A DNA stretch of 19,897 bases from Candidatus Margulisiibacteriota bacterium. GTDB lineage: Bacteria; Margulisbacteria; WOR-1; XYC2-FULL-46-14; JAHJBW01. The stretch covers positions 1-19,897 of the forward strand of contig JAHJBW010000209.1 in the NCBI GenBank assembly GCA_018813405.1. The letters run 5' to 3'. This document shows positions 13,241 through 19,897 of this stretch, in pieces. The position numbers were made by a program, and so were the translations under genes. The notes beneath the pieces are model-generated. The model worked only from the letters and a program-made list of their open reading frames with translations, made no database searches and had not been told where the DNA came from. Each line of letters opens with the position of its first letter. Position 1 is the first letter of the stretch.

Positions 13241-14422
13241 TTAGCCCCAGAAATTCCAGATATCTATAATGATCTGGCCTTTACGAAATTTCAGCTTCTT
13301 ATATTCCCTGTGCGGGGCTCCTAAGATTATTATATCACTTTTTTGCAGGGCTGTTTTGAGGTCGTAGAATGTTTCGTCTTTTATATATACATCGGTGCAA
13401 TATACTTTTTTAGCCTCTATTTCCAATAGCTTTTTTAGCTTATATGCCAAAGAATCACGCCTGTCATCATTGTTGGCCTTAAATGCCATTCCAAGTATTG
13501 CCACGCTCTTGTTATGAAGTTCGACCTTTTCTTTTAGCTTGGTCACTATGTAATTTGGCAGACCTTCATTTATGAGCATGGCTGAATGGCCAAGATAGAA
13601 CTGATTATTATTGAAGGCGGCTATCTGCATGGTATCCTTGAGCAGGCAGGGGCCGGCAGAGAACCCGGGACCCGGGAACCCCTGGGTGCGCGGGTAGTTG
13701 TGCTTAATAGCTTTGAATACCTTGTAAAAATCCACGCCGGCCGCGTCGGCTATCATATAGAACTGGTTGGCGACGGCGAACTGTATGTAACGCCATGAGT
13801 TGGTGAAAAGCTTGGCCAACTCGGCTTCCTCCGGACTTAGTATGAGTATCTCCTTTGCGATGAGCTTGAACAGTTTTGCGGCCGAAGCCTCTGATGCCTT
13901 GTCTATCCCGCTTATGATCTGCGGCAGTTCTTTTATTTCTTCAATGGCCTTGCCCTCGGCCACTCTTTCAGGACAAAAGGCCAGCTTCACTTTCTTTTTG
14001 TCGTTTTTAAGCAGTCTGCCGATCATTTTGGTGGTGCCCGGGTAGATGGTGCTTCTTAAAATGATGGTCTGTCCGGTCTTGAAGCGGGGCAGCAGGTCTT
14101 CGAATATCTTATAGATGTCCTGCATCTTGGGGTTCATGAACTCGTCGATAGGCGTGCCAATAATTATAACGATGTGTTTGCTTTCGGCCACACACTTTGT
14201 TTGGTCGGTAAAGTTAAGTTTTCCGGAACGCAAGACTTTTTTCAAAAGAGGGTCGGCGCCTTCTTCTTTGAAAGGCATTTTCCCGGCAGCTACCTGTTCC
14301 AGGGCGGCCTGGTTCTTGTCCAGTATAATTGTCTTTTGTCCGGCGTTGGCCAGGGTCATGGCCAGTGGCAGTCCCACATGACCACAGCCGCCGACAACGC
14401 AGACGTCATATCTAAAGTTCAT
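13241..14422 (-). CDS. Nucleotide-sugar dehydrogenase (UDP-ManNAc/UDP-Glc/GDP-Man dehydrogenase family)
   Basis: 393 residues. It oxidises the C6 alcohol of a nucleotide sugar to the uronic acid with 2 NAD+. The N-terminal VVGGCGHVGLPLA is the NAD-binding loop. The catalytic Cys is C259 in GPGFSAGPCLLKDT, with the preceding K204 in ELAKLFTNSWRY. The C-terminal UDP-binding domain shows VAILGMAFKANNDDRRDS. The overall pattern is closest to WecC/UDP-N-acetyl-mannosamine dehydrogenases, but substrate specificity cannot be read from sequence. It lies 4 nt after pilB and before the epimerase gene in the same operon. Confidence 0.92.
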   Translation of the reverse strand: MNFRYDVCVVGGCGHVGLPLAMTLANAGQKTIILDKNQAALEQVAAGKMPFKEEGADPLLKKVLRSGKLNFTDQTKCVAESKHIVIIIGTPIDEFMNPKMQDIYKIFEDLLPRFKTGQTIILRSTIYPGTTKMIGRLLKNDKKKVKLAFCPERVAEGKAIEEIKELPQIISGIDKASEASAAKLFKLIAKEILILSPEEAELAKLFTNSWRYIQFAVANQFYMIADAAGVDFYKVFKAIKHNYPRTQGFPGPGFSAGPCLLKDTMQIAAFNNNQFYLGHSAMLINEGLPNYIVTKLKEKVELHNKSVAILGMAFKANNDDRRDSLAYKLKKLLEIEAKKVYCTDVYIKDETFYDLKTALQKSDIIILGAPHREYKKLKFRKGQIIIDIWNFWG

Positions 14423-14426
14423 CGGA

Positions 14427-16124
14427 TCATGCTCCGGGTGTAATTCTCATCATTTCGGCGACGGTAGTAGAGCCGTCCAGCACAAGTTCGAGGGCGTTTT
14501 CCGCTATGGATTTAAAGCCTTCTTTTTTTGCCGCGGCGTATAGATCGGACGCGCTGGCTTTTTGTAGAATAAGCTCGATGATGCTATCAGTTATGCTGAA
14601 CAGTTCAAAGATGCCCTTTCTGCCTATGTATCCGCTATGATTGCACTTTGGACATCCCACGTCCCTGAACAGGGTGACTTTCTTTCTTACTGTGATCCCC
14701 ATCTTGTCCAGCAGTCCCCTGGGCGGTTCGTATGGCTGTTTACAGAAGGGGCAGAGGGTCCTTAGCAGCCGCTGGGTAAGCACGCATATTATTGAATGGC
14801 CCACCATGTAAGGCTCTATGCCCATGTTTATCAGCCTGCTGATCGAGCTGATAGTGTCCTTGGTGTGGAGAGTGCAAAGTACCAGGCGGCCGACCATGGA
14901 GGCTGTTATGGATATCTCGGCGGTCTCTTTGTCCCGGATCTCGCCGACCATTATAATGTCGGGGTCCTGTCTCAGGAAAGCCCTTAATCCGTTAGCAAAA
15001 GTAAGTCCAATTTTTGGGTTTACCTGGACCTGGGTTATGCCTCCTTCACGTGTTGAGGAAGAGAGCAGTTCGTATTCGATGGGATCTTCCAGCGTCAATA
15101 TATTTTTTTCGGGGGATCGAATGCGATTCAGGGTAGAATAAAGTGTTGTGGTTTTTCCGCTCCCGGTGGGGCCGGTCACCAGTATTATGCCGCCGGGCTT
15201 GAAGATAAAATCTTCGTATTTGCTTTGCAGTTCACCCGGCATGCCCAGCTGGGACAGGCCGTATGAAAAGGACGATTTGTCCAGGACGCGCACGGCTATC
15301 TTTTCGCCGTAAAGTCCTGGGATGGTCGATATCCTCAGGTCAAGGTCCCTGTCGTTTATCTTTATGCGTATTTGCCCGTCCTGCGGCAGGCGGGATTCGG
15401 CTATGTCTATCTCCGCCATTACCTTTATGCGCGAGGTCAAAAGCGGTTGGATGCCTTTGGGAAGCACCTGCGCCGTATGCAAAAGACCATCGATCCGGAA
15501 TCTGATGAGCAGTTCTTTTTCCTGTGGTTCGACGTGTATGTCGGTGGACCTGGCCCTTACGGCCTGGGCGAGGATGGCGTTAAAAAGCCGTATTACCAGG
15601 GCTTCTTTGTTGTCGTCGCTGGCTTTTTCAAAAAGGCGCTCTTCCAGCACCTCTCTTGGCGCATCCAGCTTGACTTCTCCAACTACCTTTTCGGCAAAGA
15701 TGTTCAGGAAAAATTTTTCAAAAGCAATGGTGAATTCATCTTCGGTAGTGATGACGGGTTTTGCTTCAAACCCTGTCAAATTCTGGATACGGTCGATGGC
15801 TTTAACATCAAAGGGGTCTACCATGGCTATAGACAAAGAGTTTTTTTCTCTTTCAAGGGGTATCAGCATAAAACGCTTCATAAGAGCTTCGGGGACAAGG
15901 CGGAGTATCTCGGGCTTAAAGTCCCAGATGGCCAGGTCGACATATTTTGTGTGGAAGTGTTTCTCCAGATGGGAGACGATCTCCTTTTTATCGGCGAATT
16001 TCAAGTAATCGATGGTGTCAATGAGCGAAATGCGGGAACGGGATTTTTCGGACATGGCTTTGTCGAGCTGTTCTTTGGTGATCAACTGCTTGCCAAGTAA
16101 AAATACCGGTAATGAGAAGGTCAT
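14427..16124 (-). CDS. Type IV pilus / type II secretion assembly ATPase (PilB/GspE)
   Basis: 565 residues. This hexameric cytoplasmic ATPase powers pilin polymerisation. An MshEN/T2SSE_N-like domain lies in about 10-140. Next come the Asp-box region STDIHVEP, Walker A GPTGSGKTTT (318-327), Walker B DPDIIMVGEIRD, and a zinc-binding tetra-Cys set CPFC...CPKC (C459/C462 region and C491/C494), which is typical of the extension ATPase rather than retraction PilT. Two deviations are seen: the His box reads MVGRLVLCTLHTKD where most members have TGHLV, and about seven extra residues (SSSTREG) precede GITQVQVN. AAGGAGG 8 nt before the ATG overlaps the end of the receiver gene. Its location after a kinase and two receivers suggests pilus activity is under signal control. 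Confidence 0.93.
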   Translation of the reverse strand: MTFSLPVFLLGKQLITKEQLDKAMSEKSRSRISLIDTIDYLKFADKKEIVSHLEKHFHTKYVDLAIWDFKPEILRLVPEALMKRFMLIPLEREKNSLSIAMVDPFDVKAIDRIQNLTGFEAKPVITTEDEFTIAFEKFFLNIFAEKVVGEVKLDAPREVLEERLFEKASDDNKEALVIRLFNAILAQAVRARSTDIHVEPQEKELLIRFRIDGLLHTAQVLPKGIQPLLTSRIKVMAEIDIAESRLPQDGQIRIKINDRDLDLRISTIPGLYGEKIAVRVLDKSSFSYGLSQLGMPGELQSKYEDFIFKPGGIILVTGPTGSGKTTTLYSTLNRIRSPEKNILTLEDPIEYELLSSSTREGGITQVQVNPKIGLTFANGLRAFLRQDPDIIMVGEIRDKETAEISITASMVGRLVLCTLHTKDTISSISRLINMGIEPYMVGHSIICVLTQRLLRTLCPFCKQPYEPPRGLLDKMGITVRKKVTLFRDVGCPKCNHSGYIGRKGIFELFSITDSIIELILQKASASDLYAAAKKEGFKSIAENALELVLDGSTTVAEMMRITPGA

Positions 16125-16126
16125 GG

Positions 16127-16495
16127 TCAGCCTCCTTTTGCCATGAGAGCTTTGGCCTTTTCCAGAATGTCTTTAGGATCAAAAGGCTTTTTGATATACA
16201 GGTCGGCACCCGCCTCGGCGGTCATAAGCTCGTCAATATCGCGCGACTTAGCGGTAAGGATTATGACGGGGATATTTTTGGTCTGTTCATTCTTTTTTAG
16301 TTCCCGGCAGGCCTCCCAGCCCGATATCCGCGGCATCATTACATCAAGTATGATCAGATCGGGTTTTTTCAGCAGTGCGTTGCTCAAGGCGGCTTCTCCG
16401 TCGCTGTATTCCAACACCTCGAATTTATTGGCCTCGAAAACCGCTCTTAATACCTCTCTGATCTCTATTTCGTCGTCGGCAATTAGCACTTTCAT
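16127..16495 (-). CDS. Single-domain response regulator (CheY-like)
   Basis: 122 residues, one receiver domain. The acidic pocket is IADDE (D7, D8), the phosphoacceptor is D51 in LIILDVMMP, the switch Thr lies in VIILTAKS and the Lys in YIKKPF. There is no output domain, so it must act through protein contact, plausibly with the PilB ATPase encoded 2 nt downstream or with a phosphorelay. Its ATG overlaps the stop of the preceding receiver gene as ATGA, so expression is coupled. Paralogous to that neighbour but clearly diverged. Confidence 0.94.
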   Translation of the reverse strand: MKVLIADDEIEIREVLRAVFEANKFEVLEYSDGEAALSNALLKKPDLIILDVMMPRISGWEACRELKKNEQTKNIPVIILTAKSRDIDELMTAEAGADLYIKKPFDPKDILEKAKALMAKGG

Positions 16496-16860
16496 TTGTT
16501 GCCGACCGCTTTGTTTACGATATCAAGGACCTTTTCAGTGGTAAAAGGTTTTTCTATAAAGCCGCTGAGCTTATAATGGGCAATGCTTTCCATTACCTTT
16601 TTGGGCTCGCCCGTAGCGGTAATGAATATTATGGGGGTGGTGATATTGGCGGACCGGACCTCTTTAAGCACTTCATAGCCGTCTTTTTTTGGCATATTAA
16701 GGTCGAGCAAAATAATGTCGTATTTACTGCTTTTGGCTTTCTGGCAGGCTTCTTCACCATTTATCGCGAAATCTATCTCCAGCTCTTTGCCGGAGCTTTT
16801 GAGTATCCCTTCCAGGGAAATGCGCAATATTTCTTCGTCATCGGCTATTAAGACCTTCAT
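16492..16860 (-). CDS. Single-domain response regulator (CheY-like)
   Basis: 122 residues. Receiver-domain residues are D7/D8 in IADDEE, D53 in IILLDLNMP, Thr in IIFITATG and Lys in FIEKPF. No DNA-binding or enzymatic output domain is present. A strong ribosome site (GGAGG) precedes the ATG after a 34-nt gap from the histidine kinase gene, the likely phosphodonor. With the second receiver overlapping by 4 nt, one kinase may serve two receivers, as in chemotaxis or pilus-control circuits. Confidence 0.94.
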   Translation of the reverse strand: MKVLIADDEEILRISLEGILKSSGKELEIDFAINGEEACQKAKSSKYDIILLDLNMPKKDGYEVLKEVRSANITTPIIFITATGEPKKVMESIAHYKLSGFIEKPFTTEKVLDIVNKAVGNK

Positions 16861-16894
16861 AGTTTTACCTCCGTGCTTTCATTTTATATGACTA

Positions 16895-17713
16895 TCATTT
16901 TTGTGGCAAGTAGAAATAGAAGCGGGAGCCGGTTTTGCTGTCGGGGGGCGGGCTTTCAACGCAGATGCTGCCGTCGTGGGCTTCGACGGCCATTTTACAG
17001 AAATTGAGTCCCAGGCCGGTATCGAGCTGTGTCCTTAATTTTTGGTTTTCCACCTTAAAGAAGCGGTCAAACACCTTGTCCAGGGCGTCTTTGGGAATGC
17101 CTTCCCCTGAATCGATGACCTCGAAGAGCACCCTTCCGTTGTTTTCTGTCACGCGAAAGACCACCCTGTCGCCGCGGCTGGTATGCTTTATGGAATTGGA
17201 GATCAGGTTCTCAACTATCCTGGTCAGTATCCTCATGTCCCCAACAATGACAAGCCCTGGCGACACCTTGAATTCCAGCGATTTATTTTCTTTTCTGGCC
17301 ATTATCTTAAGCCAATCAAGATTTTTCAAGAGCTCTTCGGCGGCAAAACTTGATCTTTGCAGTGTCATCTTGTTGTCTTCCATTTTTCTTATCTCTAATA
17401 GGTCCATTATCATGTTGGTAAGTTTCTTGGCGGCTATCTGCGAGCTTTCAACGAACTTTTTCTGCTCGCCGTTAAGCTCGCCCAGGGTTTCGGTGTCCAG
17501 CAGGCTAAGCGCCATGACTATGCCCGACAGGGGATTTTTAAGGTCGTGGATTATCATGTGCGTCAGGTCATCGCGCAGTTTTTCCAGCTCGACTATTTTT
17601 TTGCGAAAAGCCTCTACCTGCTCCAGCGTTTGTACCAGCAGGCTTTCTTTTATCTGGCCTTCTCTTTTCACCTGAAAAAGCTCCAGGTTGGTTTCAATAA
17701 GTCCTTTTTCCAT
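16895..17713 (-). CDS. Soluble sensor histidine kinase
   Basis: 272 residues with no membrane segment. Residues about 10-50 form a charged helical/coiled-coil lead-in. HisKA has H56 in MIIHDLKNPLSG, followed by a long dimerisation helix ending MDLLEIRKMED. The HATPase domain shows the N box (ENLISNSIKHT), G1 (DSGEGIP), F box (FDRFFKVE) and G2 (DTGLGLNFC). There is no input domain in the protein, so sensing probably comes from a partner; the gene starts 1 nt after the stop of the MBL diiron-type protein, an obvious candidate. Downstream receivers are the expected phosphoacceptors. Confidence 0.93.
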   Translation of the reverse strand: MEKGLIETNLELFQVKREGQIKESLLVQTLEQVEAFRKKIVELEKLRDDLTHMIIHDLKNPLSGIVMALSLLDTETLGELNGEQKKFVESSQIAAKKLTNMIMDLLEIRKMEDNKMTLQRSSFAAEELLKNLDWLKIMARKENKSLEFKVSPGLVIVGDMRILTRIVENLISNSIKHTSRGDRVVFRVTENNGRVLFEVIDSGEGIPKDALDKVFDRFFKVENQKLRTQLDTGLGLNFCKMAVEAHDGSICVESPPPDSKTGSRFYFYLPQK

Positions 17714-17714
17714 A

Positions 17715-18437
17715 TTAAATAGCCGGCACCCCGCACTTAAGATCTTTTAAAAATCCTATGGAAGACTTGACCAGGTCTTTTTTGATTATCGAGCCGTGCT
17801 GGGGAGCGATCATTTCAATGTCCAGCTTTTCTATATTCTTCATGGCCGATGCCAGTACATCGTTAGATGGCATATAGGGGACATGAAATTTTTTCATGTC
17901 ATTATTATAGCTGTCTTTGGCGTAAAGCTCCCAGCTGTCGGAAAAGGCGCCGAACAGGTCGCCCGAGAACAATATCCTGCTTTTGGTGTCATAGGTCACA
18001 AAGGCGGCGGGGGAGTGCAGGTAAGGCGTCAAAATAAATGTCAATTCTCGTCCGCTTTTTAATTTTAGCTTCAGGTCGTTCTTGTCGACCAGATAATAGG
18101 GAGAGCGAATGCCGTAAAAAGAAATAAGGAACGAAGCTCTTTCGCTGGTCACTATTTTAAGTTCCGGGTTGTTTATCAGGTCTTCAAAGACCGGCAGGGA
18201 ACCCGCCAGGTCGGGGTCTTGATGGCTTAATAATATGTAAGATATTTTCTTTGGGTCGATGACCGAGATGACTTTGCGGGCCACAATTGGGAAGTGGGGG
18301 ACCGAGCCCGGCTCTATGAGTATGGCTTCGTCATGATCAACTATCAAGTATGGGTTGCAGTGGAAGTTGGCATGCGAGTCGTAGAAGCCTACCCAGTAAA
18401 CACCGTCAGCTATTTGAACAGCTTCATCGTAATTCAT
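17715..18437 (-). CDS. MBL-fold diiron protein (FprA/ODP-like), possible oxygen or redox sensor
   Basis: 240 residues, a single metallo-beta-lactamase domain like the N-terminal half of flavodiiron proteins, without flavodoxin. Predicted metal ligands line up with the FDP diiron set: H72, D74 and D76 in SHQDPD (the family Glu is replaced by D74), H141 in TPYLHSP, D160 in FSGDLFG and H214 in APQHGS. Such stand-alone domains include the oxygen-binding diiron proteins (ODP) described with chemotaxis proteins. Here it is the first gene of an operon with a histidine kinase lacking a sensor domain, so a sensory role is a reasonable inference. A plain hydrolase is the alternative. The ATG is 7 nt after a TATAAT box; no Shine-Dalgarno site is seen. 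Confidence 0.85.
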   Translation of the reverse strand: MNYDEAVQIADGVYWVGFYDSHANFHCNPYLIVDHDEAILIEPGSVPHFPIVARKVISVIDPKKISYILLSHQDPDLAGSLPVFEDLINNPELKIVTSERASFLISFYGIRSPYYLVDKNDLKLKLKSGRELTFILTPYLHSPAAFVTYDTKSRILFSGDLFGAFSDSWELYAKDSYNNDMKKFHVPYMPSNDVLASAMKNIEKLDIEMIAPQHGSIIKKDLVKSSIGFLKDLKCGVPAI

Positions 18438-18444
18438 GAAAGTT

Positions 18445-18472
18445 ATTATAAAGCAGTACTATAAAAAAGCAA
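18445..18472 (-). promoter_or_regulatory. Promoter of the signalling-pilus-glycan operon
   Basis: -10 TATAAT (18445-18450) with a weak -35 TTGCTT (18467-18472) at 16 bp. The predicted start falls 0-1 nt before the ATG at 18437, so the long operon would begin leaderless. The -35 overlaps the T-run of the upstream terminator. Confidence 0.5.
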
Positions 18473-18499
18473 GGGCGACCTTGCTATGCAAGATCGCCC
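18463..18499 (-). terminator. Rho-independent terminator of the outer membrane protein gene
   Basis: On the minus strand a 12-bp stem (18499-18488 with 18484-18473, one G-U pair, loop of 3) is followed after 4 nt by six T (18468-18463). It lies 19 nt after the stop of the outer membrane protein gene and separates it from the signalling operon. Confidence 0.88.
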
Positions 18500-18517
18500 C
18501 GCAGATGGTCAATAAAC

Positions 18518-19243
18518 TTAGTTGAGGCCAATGCCTATTAAGGCGCCAACGGTCGGGCTGGTGTAGGAAGCGCCGCCAGTGCTTATTGATGAGCTTTCGT
18601 ATTCCAGGAACAGGGCTACTTTCTCGTGGAAAGCAATGCCGGTCCCAATGGACATGTTGAGCGCAGTGGAAGACCCAGGGAGCGCTCCTACTACGGCTGT
18701 GTTGTCCAGGCTAAGGCTGTTAGACCCGTATGAGATTACGGCATAGGGGATGAACATGCTGATCAGTTTGCTGACAACAACGCCGCCAGTGTAAGAACTC
18801 AGACTGGCACCGCTGTTCATGTTCGGAAGAACACCGGTAGTACTGTTTTTGAAGTCTATGGATCCTCCGATCATGGTGCCACTTATGAAGCCGGCCAGAG
18901 AAACAGGGGTCTTACCATCGAATTCGTTGAGGAAGTTATAGGTAAGCCTGGTTCCCAAATAGGTCCCGCCGCCAGATATGGTATAGGTTAATGCGCTGCC
19001 ATTGGGATTTGGCTGTCCATAGGTAAAGCTTAATCCTACTTTGTCATTGATATCATATTTTACGCTTGCAACCATGCCGTCGAACTTAAGGTCGGGGTAA
19101 TTGCCATAGTTTGAAGTTGAGGCCCATGCCAGTGATACGCCCCATTTTCCTTTTTGGGGGGTTATTGCTGGGCTAAGATACACGGCAGATGACATGGATG
19201 CTATTAAGATAACGGCAAAAGATGCTAATAATAACTTTTTCAT
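18518..19243 (-). CDS. Outer membrane beta-barrel protein
   Basis: 241 residues. Residues 1-20 form a signal peptide (MKKLLLASFAVILIASMSSA), cleaved before VYLSP. The rest is Gly/Ser/Thr-rich with alternating hydrophobic strands ending in turns (GLSFTYGQ, TYLGTRLTYNF, VSLAGFISGTM, PYAVISYGS, LNMSIGTGIAF, VALFLEYESSS), consistent with a small 8-10-strand barrel, and ends in IGIGLN. The function (porin, adhesin or structural) is unknown. A strong ribosome site (GGGAGG) and a consensus promoter imply high expression. Monocistronic, with its own terminator. Its presence is the best evidence in the window for an outer membrane. Confidence 0.85.
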   Translation of the reverse strand: MKKLLLASFAVILIASMSSAVYLSPAITPQKGKWGVSLAWASTSNYGNYPDLKFDGMVASVKYDINDKVGLSFTYGQPNPNGSALTYTISGGGTYLGTRLTYNFLNEFDGKTPVSLAGFISGTMIGGSIDFKNSTTGVLPNMNSGASLSSYTGGVVVSKLISMFIPYAVISYGSNSLSLDNTAVVGALPGSSTALNMSIGTGIAFHEKVALFLEYESSSISTGGASYTSPTVGALIGIGLN

Positions 19244-19336
19244 TTTTCCTCCCTTTCTTTTTCTGAAAAATCAACGGAAACAATGATTGCTCTACCGTAT
19301 CACCCCCTAATTAACATGTATCTAAATTTTGTGGAT

Positions 19337-19364
19337 ATTATAACAGGGCAGGCGGGCTTGTCAA
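19337..19364 (-). promoter_or_regulatory. Full-consensus sigma70 promoter of the outer membrane protein gene
   Basis: -35 TTGACA (19359-19364) and -10 TATAAT (19337-19342), both 6/6, with a 16-bp spacer. Start is expected near 19330, giving an 87-nt leader that ends in a strong ribosome site. No specific riboswitch is recognised in the leader. Confidence 0.8.
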
Positions 19365-19382
19365 CGGGGGATTTTTTTGGGC

Positions 19383-19411
19383 TTGACAAACTTATATGCC
19401 AAGTATACACT
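19383..19411 (+). promoter_or_regulatory. lexA promoter
   Basis: -35 TTGACA (19383-19388) is a perfect match. The -10 is either TATACA (19404-19409, 15-bp spacer) or TACACT (19406-19411, 17-bp spacer), 4/6 each. Either way it lies inside the 16-bp palindrome at 19403-19418. Confidence 0.65.
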
Positions 19412-19418
19412 TGTATAC
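19403..19418. promoter_or_regulatory. Candidate LexA operator (SOS box)
   Basis: GTATACACTTGTATAC: perfect 7-bp arms GTATACA/TGTATAC around CT. It overlaps the -10 of the lexA promoter, where an autorepressor site is expected. It does not match the common CTGT-N8-ACAG or CGAAC-N4-GTTCG boxes. Confidence 0.6.
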
Positions 19419-19470
19419 CCAGATCGGGATATCCGGTTATCAGGAGATCGGGGGAACAGGGGGAATAAAA

Positions 19471-19897
19471 ATGTTGAACGAAAAAGAGGGGAAGATACTG
19501 GAGTATGTAACGGAATATGTGCGCAAGAACGGGTTCCCGCCGTCGGTCAGGGATGTGTGCAAGGCCTTTGGCTTTTCTTCTCCCCGCGCCGGACAAAAGT
19601 ATCTGGAGGCACTCGAAGAGAAAGGCTATATAAAAAGGAAAGAAGGGATGTTTCGCGGCATAAAGATATTGTCCGAAGCCAGGCATTCTTTTGATTCCAT
19701 AACCCTGCCTTTCTTTGGTTTCATTGCCGCCGGGGAACCCATCGAGGTAATTGACCGCAAAGAAGAAATGGAAGTGCCCCGCAGTATGGTGGGCAAAAAG
19801 CCCTGCTACATTTTGCAGGTAAAGGGCAACAGCATGATAGAAGACCACATCCTTGACGGTGACTTTATCGTGGTTGAAAAATGCGACTCGGCTGACG
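19471..19897 (+). CDS. lexA: LexA repressor, 3' end outside window
   Basis: 142 codons are visible. LexA represses SOS genes and self-cleaves when RecA is activated. The N-terminal winged-helix domain (about 1-65) contains NGFPPSVRDVCKAFGFSS and LEALEEKGYIKR; its recognition region SSPRAGQKYLEAL differs from the common SSPSTVHRHLKAL, consistent with an altered operator. The cleavage site is A87-G88 in FIAAGEPIE. The catalytic Ser is S121 in VKGNSMIEDHILDGD; the catalytic Lys lies beyond the right edge. A purine-rich AGGGGG lies 8-10 nt before ATG 19471. The gene is divergent from the outer membrane protein gene and probably autoregulated through the palindrome in its promoter. Confidence 0.95.
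   Translation, partial: MLNEKEGKILEYVTEYVRKNGFPPSVRDVCKAFGFSSPRAGQKYLEALEEKGYIKRKEGMFRGIKILSEARHSFDSITLPFFGFIAAGEPIEVIDRKEEMEVPRSMVGKKPCYILQVKGNSMIEDHILDGDFIVVEKCDSAD

Noticed and set aside
13612..13622. TGAAGGCGG half-site in the dehydrogenase gene
   Set aside because: No matching inverted arm nearby, and the encoded residues fit the normal protein.
13658..13682. CCCGGGACCCGGG repeat as a mobile or regulatory element
   Set aside because: It encodes the conserved GFPGPGFSAGP catalytic region of the nucleotide-sugar dehydrogenase; the repetition follows from Pro/Gly codons.
15040..15065. Fourth copy of the EGG-type palindromic element in pilB (TREGG)
   Set aside because: The DNA around CACGTG is only partly palindromic and lacks the GAAGGCGG/CCGCCTTC arms.
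16935..17675. Plus-strand open frame of 246 codons opposite the soluble histidine kinase
   Set aside because: Low-complexity Ser/Leu-rich translation antisense to a well-supported gene, with no ribosome site. The same reasoning removes plus-strand frames at 2527-3096, 10226-10957, 15322-16008 and others.

Overview
The window reads as a chromosome segment of an uncultivated diderm bacterium with mid GC content. A signal-peptide beta-barrel protein points to an outer membrane, and a PilB/GspE ATPase points to type IV pili or type II secretion. GatCAB implies indirect Gln/Asn-tRNA charging. TGA is used as an ordinary stop (for example gatA, the GNAT gene and both receiver genes), so the code is standard. 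The lineage cannot be fixed from sequence alone; Margulisbacteria/WOR-1, Omnitrophota or Elusimicrobiota-like groups are possible, with low confidence.

Layout. Positions 1-2210 (minus) hold gatC-gatA-gatB, with gatB cut by the left edge. A cruciform-type repeat lies at 2230-2299. Positions 2298-6207 (minus) hold two membrane histidine kinase genes that are tandem paralogues; one is itself a fusion of two kinases, and its second half lacks the phosphoacceptor His. Positions 6244-7278 (minus) are tsaD, broken by one in-frame TGA at a conserved Gly. Divergent from it is a YjbQ-family gene (7395-7808, plus). Positions 7891-8460 (plus) look like a branched-chain amino acid attenuator: promoter, 30-codon Leu/Ile/Val-rich leader peptide, intrinsic terminator, then a free-standing LeuA regulatory domain. 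Positions 8475-11424 (minus) hold a periplasmic protein of unknown function and a tight three-gene operon (unknown protein, GNAT, DUF2156). Positions 11484-18437 (minus) form an eight-gene operon: diiron-type MBL protein, soluble histidine kinase, two single-domain receivers, PilB/GspE ATPase, nucleotide-sugar dehydrogenase, NDP-sugar epimerase/dehydratase and GT2 glycosyltransferase. At the right end an outer membrane protein gene (minus) diverges from lexA (plus, cut by the right edge).

The most unusual signals are four. (1) A family of palindromic elements, 30 bp or 54 bp long, sits inside gatA, tsaD and the glycosyltransferase gene, always in the same reading frame, adding EGG...RLH peptides. 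This is the architecture of Rickettsia palindromic elements. (2) The leader-peptide attenuator controls an orphan LeuA allosteric domain. (3) tsaD has a TGA at the Gly of its SGGHTS motif. (4) Several genes have a -10 box only 5-7 nt before the ATG, implying leaderless mRNAs, next to other genes with clear Shine-Dalgarno sites. A 16-bp palindrome in the lexA promoter is a candidate SOS box.
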